Notes under the pieces: model-generated
Seen by the model: the letters and a program-made list of their open reading frames with translations, nothing else
Databases searched by the model: none
Told to the model about the DNA's origin: nothing
In this document: positions 41,492 through 50,185 of the stretch, in pieces
Layout of the letters: every line of letters starts with the position of its first letter
Numbering within the stretch: position 1 is the first letter of the stretch
Translations under genes and position numbers: made by a program
NCBI GenBank assembly: GCA_965205955.1
Contig: OZ242192.1
Span: 1,612,001-1,676,000, forward strand
Source: G965202915 sp965205955
GTDB lineage: Bacteria > Pseudomonadota > Gammaproteobacteria > Eutrophobiales > Eutrophobiaceae
Length of the DNA stretch: 64,000 bases
Direction: 5' to 3'

Positions 41492-42050
41492 GAATCACCA
41501 CCTGCGTCCCAACCCTTACATATTTCTTCAATTCCATAATATCTGCATTTGTCAATGCAACACAGCCTTCAGTCCAGTCCGCCTGCCGATGTATAAGTAA
41601 TTTTTCTTTATTCGTTTCTCCCAGGCCATGTATGCCGATATATCCTCCGAGACGGGTATCCTGCGGAGGTATTTTCCGTTCCTTATGAGCGCTGGCTATT
41701 TGTTTGAATTCGTCGGCCGAGATGATCCGGTTTATATAGCCCTGCCAGGCATCGATCTGTCCCGGATAATCGATTTGCATGAAAAAATGAAATCTGCCGC
41801 TGGTCTTCAGGTCAACGATTCGATACGTGCCGACCGGTGTTTTGCTGTCCCCTTGCTCTATTTTCGTGCTGTTTCCCGCTTTTCCAGTGGCGGCATGGAA
41901 GGTTTTAACCGTATTTTCCCCCTGCTTGATCGCCAGTTGTCTGTCTCCTTTGGAAACGACAATATAGAAATCATCGCTCGCAGTGGCAAGTGGATTGAAG
42001 CAACATGCTATGCAGCATAGCAGGAGTTCTGTGTAGCGGCGCATATTCAT
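41484..42050 (-). CDS. Periplasmic L,D-transpeptidase (YkuD domain)
   Basis: 188 residues with a signal peptide (YTELLLCCIACCFNPLATA). YkuD domains cross-link peptidoglycan stem peptides or attach proteins to them through a catalytic cysteine. Seen here: DFYIVVSKGDRQLAI at the N-terminal strand, GDSKTPVGTYRI, the histidine motif GYIGIHGLGE, and the catalytic motif DWTEGCVALTN (usually S-x-G-C). First gene of the leftward operon, so the system acts at the cell wall. The 120 bases upstream hold only the pqqA terminator. Confidence 0.88.
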   Translation of the reverse strand: MNMRRYTELLLCCIACCFNPLATASDDFYIVVSKGDRQLAIKQGENTVKTFHAATGKAGNSTKIEQGDSKTPVGTYRIVDLKTSGRFHFFMQIDYPGQIDAWQGYINRIISADEFKQIASAHKERKIPPQDTRLGGYIGIHGLGETNKEKLLIHRQADWTEGCVALTNADIMELKKYVRVGTQVVIRE

Positions 42051-42170
42051 TTACAGTTGCGTTTGATAGAATTTGATCAAAAAAACCGGCTGGAAAAATA
42101 ACGCCCCCCCGGTGTCGCCGAACAGGACTGACTGGACAGTCTGGATTGGATACAAAAAGAACGCAGAAAT

Positions 42171-42198
42171 AAAATAAGGGGCGATCGCCCCTTATTTT
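42171..42198 (-). terminator. Terminator of pqqA (palindromic, possibly bidirectional)
   Basis: A perfect 28-bp inverted repeat with the centre GGGGCGATCGCCCC and flanks AAAATAA/TTATTTT. On the minus strand it is followed by a T-rich run, so it should end the pqqA transcript about 30 bases after its stop. If efficient, it separates pqqA from the L,D-transpeptidase operon. Confidence 0.8.
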
Positions 42199-42227
42199 AT
42201 GTTACGTGTACCAACAAACAAGAAATC

Positions 42228-42302
42228 TTATTTGTTGTTGATGTACATAGTGACTTCGAAGCCGAAGCGGATGTCACTATATTCAGGAGTTTCCCATTTC
42301 AT
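42228..42302 (-). CDS. pqqA: Orphan PQQ precursor peptide PqqA
   Basis: 24 codons, reading MKWETPEYSDIRFGFEVTMY and ending INNK. PqqA is the ribosomal peptide from which pyrroloquinoline quinone is made: the radical SAM enzyme PqqE, with the chaperone PqqD, joins the glutamate and tyrosine of the E-V-T-x-Y core. Both are in the standard places, E16 and Y20. The family landmarks K-W near the start and F-E-V-T-M-Y are present, and the length is typical (22-29). GGAGGAAAG lies seven bases before ATG. None of pqqB, C, D, E or F is adjacent; the neighbours are a terminator downstream and a divergent two-component system upstream. Confidence 0.9.
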   Translation of the reverse strand: MKWETPEYSDIRFGFEVTMYINNK

Positions 42303-42393
42303 AGTACTTTCCTCCAAGTTAAAGTTAAGTTAGGTCAAAAATTGATGTGCTCCTAAGGGGATGCACAAGTTAATAACCTTCGCTTAAATATAT

Positions 42394-42410
42394 ATCATTT
42401 TCCGTGCCAA
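42394..42410 (-). promoter_or_regulatory. Sigma54-type promoter of pqqA
   Basis: On the minus strand TTGGCACG, a perfect -24 element, is followed after four bases by ATGAT in place of the consensus TTGC(A/T). The G of the -12 pair is kept and the C is lost. The predicted transcript would start near 42,382 and have a leader of about 80 nt. The next operon encodes a sigma54-type activator, which supports the call. The -12 half is weak. Confidence 0.55.
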
Positions 42411-42529
42411 CTTGATCCTTTTATAAAATAAAAATATGTAAAACAATTAGTTACATATAATTTAATAATATTTTCCACGACTTTTCCAAGTATAATTGGT
42501 TATAATATGGCTGAAACCACTCATTAATC

Positions 42530-42545
42530 TGGTTTATATAAACCA
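42530..42545. promoter_or_regulatory. 16-bp palindrome with flanking half-sites, candidate activator-binding site
   Basis: TGGTTTATATAAACCA is a perfect palindrome. AACCACT recurs at 42,515-42,521, 42,541-42,547 and 42,560-42,566, giving further half-sites. It lies about 150 bases upstream of the predicted pqqA start, a usual distance for NtrC-type upstream sites. It also lies about 50 bases before the sensor-kinase gene, so autoregulation is possible. Binding is inferred. Confidence 0.4.
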
Positions 42546-42591
42546 CTTTAATTGTATAGAACCACTTTTAACCTTAGTTTATGGGGGCGCA

Positions 42592-44070
42592 ATGGCATTA
42601 AAACGACCAAAATCACTTAAGAGGCTGATCTTTATCCATGAGGCGGCGTTTTTATTTCTGGTTGCGGTAACCGGACTGTTGGGCGGCTTATCCGCATATT
42701 TTTGGCAACAGAATTCCTCAGAATCGGTGCGAATCAATGCGCTTTTCTATCTGACCGAACAGATCCGTGGCGAATTATATGCCCAAATCCAGGAAGTGAT
42801 ACGTGCCCGGTTATTTGAAGATCCGCGAGCGCTTGAGGTCTATTCTGATTATTCGAGGAGAATTGACGACTATTATAATATCCTGCGCCGGAAAACCGAG
42901 ACCAAAGAAGAGTCTCTGGCCATTCAGGAGCTACAGCTTTCATATCGGGAAATCCAGAAGGACATGAATAAAGTATTCAGCGACCCCTATATCACAAATC
43001 AGCTTGCACGGATAAAGATCATCGATCCGGCATTTGCCCAGAGCATGCTGGGGCGCTTTGAATATCGCAGCCGCAAATTTAAAAATCTGCTTACCAAAGA
43101 GCATAAGGAGCTGGACCGGATACTGATTAGCTGGACCAAGTTTGCGCCGATTATCATGCCTATACCGCTGATTCTGGCGATTTTGCTGGTTTTATATACC
43201 CGATTGATCGTAAACCGGGGTATTATCAAGCCCATGTCCGCGGTCATTGCCGGCGCTCAATTGATAAGCCAGGGACGGCTCGATCACAAAATCCTGGAGA
43301 AAAAAGGAGTAGAAGAAGTCTCCAGCTTGAGTGAAACCCTGAATACAATGGCATCCAAACTGGCACAAAGTCGCGATGCCCTTGTAGAGAGTGAAAAACA
43401 GGCGGTATTGGGCGCCTTGGTTCCTGTCGTAGCTCATAATATACGCAATCCGCTGGCCAGTATCCGCGCCACGGCACAGTTAATTGATGATGCCGATAAC
43501 CGGGAAGAATTGGAGGAGAATAAACGGAGTATTATTGATACCATCGACCGCCTGGGGCGCTGGATCAATGCCCTGGTTTCATACCTGCATCCATTAAAGC
43601 CGAATTTGAAGCTTATTAAAGTGAACCAATTGTTGATTGGCTCGATTAATATGCTGGAGGGCAAACTGAGCGAAAAAAATATAACGGTGACAAAAACACA
43701 GTGGGATAATGACCATGAGCTGCAGGCTGATCCCGATCTGATGGAGCAGGCATTATATGGTTTGATCAATAATGCAATCGATGCCTCGCCCGAATCTGGC
43801 CGGCTTGAAATAAAAATTGAACGGCGTGAGGAATACATTGAGATACATATCATCGATGAAGGCCCCGGGCTGCGCTTCAAACCGAAGCCGGGCACTCTTG
43901 AACCCGGTCCGTCGACAAAGCGCCTGGGCACAGGATTGGGGATCCCCATCGCCTTTAAAATTTGCCAATCGCATGGCTGGAATATCCAGTTCAAATCATC
44001 TGAAAATGAAGGGACCCAGGTGATTATTGCCGCGCCGGTCGTCAATATTGAAGAAGCAGGCCAGCCATGA
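42592..44070 (+). CDS. Membrane sensor histidine kinase (NtrB-like)
   Basis: 492 residues from ATG 42,592. A short basic N tail, first membrane helix (about 14-38), periplasmic helical sensor region of about 150 residues, second helix (about 183-203, IIMPIPLILAILLVLYTRLI), HAMP (about 205-260, MSAVIAGAQLISQGRLDHKI), dimerisation and phosphorylation domain with the histidine in VAHNIRNPLASIRATAQLID, and an ATPase domain with N box NNAIDASPESG, G1 DEGPGL and G2 GTGLGIPIAFKI. The phospho-acceptor box resembles NtrB-class kinases. Its 3' end overlaps the regulator gene by four bases, so the two form one unit. The signal sensed is unknown. Confidence 0.92.
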   Translation: MALKRPKSLKRLIFIHEAAFLFLVAVTGLLGGLSAYFWQQNSSESVRINALFYLTEQIRGELYAQIQEVIRARLFEDPRALEVYSDYSRRIDDYYNILRRKTETKEESLAIQELQLSYREIQKDMNKVFSDPYITNQLARIKIIDPAFAQSMLGRFEYRSRKFKNLLTKEHKELDRILISWTKFAPIIMPIPLILAILLVLYTRLIVNRGIIKPMSAVIAGAQLISQGRLDHKILEKKGVEEVSSLSETLNTMASKLAQSRDALVESEKQAVLGALVPVVAHNIRNPLASIRATAQLIDDADNREELEENKRSIIDTIDRLGRWINALVSYLHPLKPNLKLIKVNQLLIGSINMLEGKLSEKNITVTKTQWDNDHELQADPDLMEQALYGLINNAIDASPESGRLEIKIERREEYIEIHIIDEGPGLRFKPKPGTLEPGPSTKRLGTGLGIPIAFKICQSHGWNIQFKSSENEGTQVIIAAPVVNIEEAGQP

Positions 44071-45476
44071 CGGACTTCGCGGTCCCATCGGCGGAAGTCC
44101 CCGTCATTGAAAAAAACATCTTATTAGTTGAAGACGAGCTTGTATTTGCCAAAGCAGTAAAGAAACACTTGCAAAAAGCCGGATTTATCACTGAATTGGC
44201 GCAGGATCTGAAATCCGCTCAGGAGCGGCTTAGCAGCAACATGCCAAATTTAATACTGCTCGATATGCGTCTTCCCGACGGTTCCGGTCTCGATTTTCTC
44301 TCCACCGTTCGCAACCGGCACGAATCCCGGGTGCCCGTACTGGTCATGTCGGCCTATGGCGAACTCGAAGATGCCGTGTCGGCAATGAAACTGGGCGCAT
44401 CCGACTATCTGAAAAAACCGATCGATCTCGACGAATTACTGGTAACCGTTCAAAAAGTATTCGACAAGGACGAACTATTCAAAAAGCTGGAATACTCGGC
44501 CAAGAGAGAGCAACATGCCGCTGGCCCCGAAGTCGATTTTCTGGGTGAATGCGCCGCAATCAAATCGGTACGAGAGCAGGTGAGCAGAATAGCAAAGCTG
44601 GCTCAAACCGCCGAAACCATTCCTCCAACCGTCTTGATACTTGGAGAAACAGGCACAGGCAAAGACATTGTAGCCAGACTATTGCATGCCCACAGCCTCC
44701 GTTCCAGAAAACCCTTTGTCCACGTTGACTGCGCCTCTCTGCCTAAAGACCTGATCGAATCCGAATTATTCGGCCATGAAAAAGGGGCGTTCACCCATGC
44801 CCATGCCGCGCGTGCCGGCTTGATCGAGGCGGCTGAAAACGGCCTGCTGTTCCTGGACGAAATAGGCGAGTTGCCTCTGGATGTACAATCCAAATTACTG
44901 GCCGTATTGGAGCGCAGGATCTTGCGCAGAGTCGGCGCGACGCAGGAAAAACCGGTAGCAGCCTGGATCATTGCCGCTACCAACCGCGATTTGAACACCC
45001 TTGCCGCAAACGGCCAATTCCGATCCGATCTGTACTACCGATTAAACGTATTGACCATACAGATGCCTGCCTTGAGAGAGCGGGGAAGCGATATTGTAGT
45101 ATTGGCTGAATACTTTGCCGCACAAACCGCAAAGCGCTACGGTTTACCCAATCCTACTTTCAATCCGGATACCGCTCAGTGCCTGGCCGAATACCCCTGG
45201 CAGGGCAATGCCAGAGAGTTGAAGCACGTGATAGAAAGAGCAGTGCTGCTGAGTGGCGGTAGCGAGATTGACGCGGCAACCCTGAGCCTGGATAACAAAC
45301 CGGCCGAAAAAATAAGCGCAGCCGAACAGCCTGATGAGATAACCCTGACCCAGGCGGAAAAAAACATCATCAAACAAGCGCTGGATAAAACCAACCGGAA
45401 TGTATCCAAGGCCGCCCGGGAATTGGGCATTACCCGGATGGCGCTGCGCTACCGTATTAAAAAATATGACCTGTAA
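44067..45476 (+). CDS. NtrC-family sigma54-dependent response regulator (GAFTHA variant)
   Basis: 469 residues. Receiver domain (about 15-135) with acidic pocket VEDE, phospho-acceptor D in LLDMRLPDGSG and K in YLKKP. AAA+ domain (about 155-390) with Walker A GETGTGKD, Walker B LLFLDEIGEL, arginine finger region RSDLYYRLNVL and DLIESELFGHEKGAFTHA. The sigma54-contacting loop is normally GAFTGA; here the fifth residue is His. A Fis-type HTH ends the protein (VSKAARELGITRMALRYRIK). Coupled to the upstream kinase. Likely targets include the divergent pqqA. The 177 bases after it hold no gene. Confidence 0.93.
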   Translation: MTDFAVPSAEVPVIEKNILLVEDELVFAKAVKKHLQKAGFITELAQDLKSAQERLSSNMPNLILLDMRLPDGSGLDFLSTVRNRHESRVPVLVMSAYGELEDAVSAMKLGASDYLKKPIDLDELLVTVQKVFDKDELFKKLEYSAKREQHAAGPEVDFLGECAAIKSVREQVSRIAKLAQTAETIPPTVLILGETGTGKDIVARLLHAHSLRSRKPFVHVDCASLPKDLIESELFGHEKGAFTHAHAARAGLIEAAENGLLFLDEIGELPLDVQSKLLAVLERRILRRVGATQEKPVAAWIIAATNRDLNTLAANGQFRSDLYYRLNVLTIQMPALRERGSDIVVLAEYFAAQTAKRYGLPNPTFNPDTAQCLAEYPWQGNARELKHVIERAVLLSGGSEIDAATLSLDNKPAEKISAAEQPDEITLTQAEKNIIKQALDKTNRNVSKAARELGITRMALRYRIKKYDL

Positions 45477-45653
45477 ATTATTCAAGAGGTGGCAATCGTT
45501 CTGCCCTCTATCAATGCCGGTAACATACTGGACTGATGCTTTGCTCCTGAAAAGAAGCTGGCGTGCTGGTACAGCTTTCCGGGGTTTTCAAGAAAATACC
45601 CTCCGAATTTGGAGTCTGCTGGAGTAGGCAAGACCATCATCTTGCCAGTCAAA

Positions 45654-47433
<1,780 letters not shown>

Positions 47434-47437
<4 letters not shown>

Positions 47438-48312
47438 GCGGCTTTTTTCAATTCAACCATCGCTGCTTCATACTCATTGGGACTGGTGTAATCCAGATAC
47501 GAATGCCGCCGCCGGCTGTTATAAAACATCACTATGTAGTCCAGAATATCCCGTTGCGCCTCAGCGCGGGTTTGATAGTTTCTCCATTGCACCCGCTCTT
47601 TCTTCAAACTCGCAAAAAAGCTCTCTGCTACCGCATTGTCCCAGCAGTCCCCCCTGCGGCTCATGCTGCCAACCAGTCCATGCGCCTTGAGAAGTTGCCG
47701 GTACGCTTTGCTGGCATACTGCGAACCACGGTCTGAATGCACCAGCAAGCCCGTCTCCGGACGGTACTGCCACAGTGCCATGCGTAACGCCTCCGTGACC
47801 CGCCTGGCCTGCATTCGTGAGCCCATGCTCCAGCCCACTACCCGACGTGAAAACAGGTCTATACACACCGCCAGATACAACCAACCTGCCTGCGTCCAGA
47901 TATAGGTGATATCCGAGACATAGGCCCGATGCGGTGCGCTCACGTTAAACGCCCGCCCCAGCACATTGTCAAACACCGGCTGCCGGCGCTTGCTGTTGGT
48001 GGTCACCTTGTACTTCTTGCGGTAGCGGACGCTTACCCCTGCTTGCTGCATCAGTGAACGCGCCTTGTAACGCCCCACAGGATAGCCCAGCGCCTGGAGC
48101 GCACGTGCCATGCGCCGCGAACCATAACTGTGGCCACTGGCTTTGGCAACCTCGTGAACCGCCGCCAGCAACGCCTGAGGCGCGACCGCCCCCGACCGCT
48201 CCTGCAACCGTTGGCAATACCGGTAGTAGGCATTGCGGCTCACTCCCAGTACTCGACACATCCGCTCGACAGGCCAGGCCTTCTTATGCCGGGTGATGAA
48301 CGCGTATTTCAC
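47434..48312 (-). CDS. IS3-family transposase OrfB
   Basis: 292 residues: an N-terminal helical region (HKKAWPVERMCRVLGVSRNA), the HTH_21-like part (VHEVAKASGHSYGSRRMARA), and the integrase core with DDE residues in YVSDITYIW, LLVHSDRGSQYAS and CWDNAVAESFFASLKKE. The C terminus YNSRRRHSYLDYTSPNEYE is standard. It is made by a -1 frameshift from OrfA in this family; the slippery run of seven A (48,342-48,348 on the plus strand as T) lies near the end of orfA. Confidence 0.92.
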
Positions 48313-48602
48313 TGCGTTTCCCTGGCAAAGAAGGCCGTCGCTTTTTTTAAGATGTCTTTCTCCATTTGCAGGCGGCGCACATCCTGCCGCAACCGGCGCA
48401 ACTCCGCCTGTTCCGGGCTCAGTGTGCCATTGCCGCGAAACGCCTGGTCCTCGTGGGCTTCATCCTCCTGGATCCAGCGGCCCAGCATATTGGGATTGAT
48501 ACCCAGACTGCGCCCCGCCTCGGCCTGGCTATAGCCTTGTTCGCGCACCAGGTTGATAGCATCCAACTTGAATTCTCTTGAATATTTCTTTCTCGTGTTC
48601 AT
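48309..48602 (-). CDS. IS3-family transposase OrfA
   Basis: 97 residues with the usual opening MNTRKKYSREFKLDAINLVR, a helix-turn-helix (YSQAEAGRSLGINPNMLGRW) and a leucine-zipper-like region (LSPEQAELRRLRQDVRRLQM). It overlaps orfB by four bases and carries an A7 slippery run near its end for production of the OrfAB fusion. Confidence 0.92.
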   Translation of the reverse strand: MNTRKKYSREFKLDAINLVREQGYSQAEAGRSLGINPNMLGRWIQEDEAHEDQAFRGNGTLSPEQAELRRLRQDVRRLQMEKDILKKATAFFARETQ

Positions 48603-48862
48603 GTCTCACCTCCAGTTTATACGGATAGCATCCCTTAATTTAGACTGGTCACATCTATTGAACCACTTCATCGTTTTTAATCGGCTTTTTCTCCTCTGAG
48701 TGGGAGAAGAAGCCGGGGAAGGGGCGGCATAGGGAGGACTTGGAATGCAAGGTATGTACAATAACAAATTATATTGATTTTAGTATAGTTGAGGATAATA
48801 ACGAGGATAAAACAAAATGCAATATCAAATTTTTCTTTCCCGGAGCAGCTAGTTCATCGTAA

Positions 48863-49759
48863 CGTCTGCTCATCACCTTCAGCCTCCTGCTCGGCCTCGC
48901 CTCTCACGCCAACGCGCAGGACTTCCCAAGCCGGGTTGGAGTCGGCGCCGAGCCCGACCGGAGCTTTATTGATCTTTATTACCCGCTAGGCTTGACGATC
49001 GAGCCCATCACATTCCCGGCGACCACCGGCGGCACCGGCGACCTGTCATACTCCCTGGTTAGCGGCTACGCATCGTTGGGGCTGTCGTTTGACGCCGCCA
49101 CCCGCACCCTCTCCGGCACGCCGACCCTGGCCGGTGACGGCGGTCCTTCGACGAGGAACTTTGGTTTTGAAGGCCAATATTTCGTGGACGACGAAGCCGG
49201 TGGATTCGATCAACTAAACGTGTTTGTCACCATCTGTGAGGGCGTCATGAGTATTAGCGGCATAGTCCCTTGCCCCGCGCCGCCTTATGTTGATCTGGAG
49301 GTATCGCCGCCGCCGCAAAATCAGGGCTATCTCGTTGATCGGCAGATCACCGCCCTGACCCTGCCGGAGGCCACTGGCGGCACCGGCACCAACCCTGTGC
49401 GGTTATACTCTGTTAGCTCGCTGCCGACCGGGCTGTCCTTTGATGCGAGCACCCGCATCATCTCCGGCACGCCGACCGAGATCGGCGTCTCAAACGTGGT
49501 CTACCGGGTGGGCGAAGCCGCGACCAGGAACGAGCTATTCACGACTGTCGAGTTCACCATTAACCCGACTACCCGCGTCCTCTCCGGCACGCCGGCCGCA
49601 TTGCTGAAGGGCATCTCCGGCCGCTTTATCCTGTCAATCAACGATACTCCCGAAATCCGTACGCTGTTTGCAGGCTTCGATATCGAAGAAGTCGAGACCG
49701 GCTACTCGATCAGCGGCAAGCCGCAGGGCGTGAAAGAGCTGCTAATCGGCAACCGATAA
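48863..49759 (+). pseudogene. Secreted protein with putative Ig (He_PIG) domains, start codon lost
   Basis: The frame opens right after a stop at 48,860 and reads a complete signal peptide (RLLITFSLLLGLASHANA, cleavage before Q), but no ATG, GTG or TTG stands before it; the first usable start, TTG 48,992, would lose the signal. The mature part has two cadherin-like He_PIG modules with the hallmarks ATGGTGDLSYSL...GLSFDAATRTLSGTPT and ATGGTG...LPTGLSFDASTRIISG, and a third partial one (TRVLSGTPAALLKG). Such domains occur in cell-surface adhesins. The last 24 codons lie in the first unit of the 167-bp repeat. G+C-rich. The 200 bases before it, after the IS, hold only a REP-like hairpin. Confidence 0.6.
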
Positions 49760-49851
49760 ACCACTGCCTCCCGACTGGCGAAAATTGGCCGAAAGTGATG
49801 TTTTTTCAGACCGGATTGTGCTAAAGTACCTACGTCAAAAGGAGGGGAGCC

Positions 49852-49926
49852 ATGGAAGTCGAGACCGGCTACTCGATCAGCGGCAAGCCGCAGGGCGTGA
49901 AAGAGCTGCTAATCGGCAACCGATAA
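49852..49926 (+). CDS. 24-residue mini-frame in repeat unit 2
   Basis: ATG 49,852 sits at ideal distance after AAAGGAGGGG and opens MEVETGYSISGKPQGVKELL then IGNR and a stop. The peptide is the tail of the putative-Ig protein given a new start by the duplication. Translation is likely given the strong site; function is doubtful. An identical frame follows at 50,019. Confidence 0.4.
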   Translation: MEVETGYSISGKPQGVKELLIGNR

Positions 49927-50018
49927 ACCACTGCCTCCCGACTGGCGAAAATTGGCCGAAAGTGATGTTTTTTCAGACCGGATTGTGCTAAAGTACCTAC
50001 GTCAAAAGGAGGGGAGCC

Positions 50019-50093
50019 ATGGAAGTCGAGACCGGCTACTCGATCAGCGGCAAGCCGCAGGGCGTGAAAGAGCTGCTAATCGGCAACCGATAA
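50019..50093 (+). CDS. 24-residue mini-frame in repeat unit 3
   Basis: Same peptide and same ribosome-binding site as the frame at 49,852, one repeat unit downstream and 92 bases before the radical SAM gene. It may be a by-product of duplication. A peptide substrate for the neighbouring enzyme is conceivable, but there is no leader/core pattern I recognise. Confidence 0.4.
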   Translation: MEVETGYSISGKPQGVKELLIGNR

Positions 50094-50185
50094 ACCACTG
50101 CCTCCCGACTGGCGAAAATTGGCCGAAAGTGATGTTTTTTCAGACCGGATTGTGCTAAAGTACCTACGTCAAAAGGAGGGGAGCC

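Noticed and set aside
37540..42050. Zorya-type defence system
   Set aside because: A MotA-like protein is present, but there is no ZorB OmpA-like domain, no ZorC and no ZorD/ZorE nuclease-helicase.
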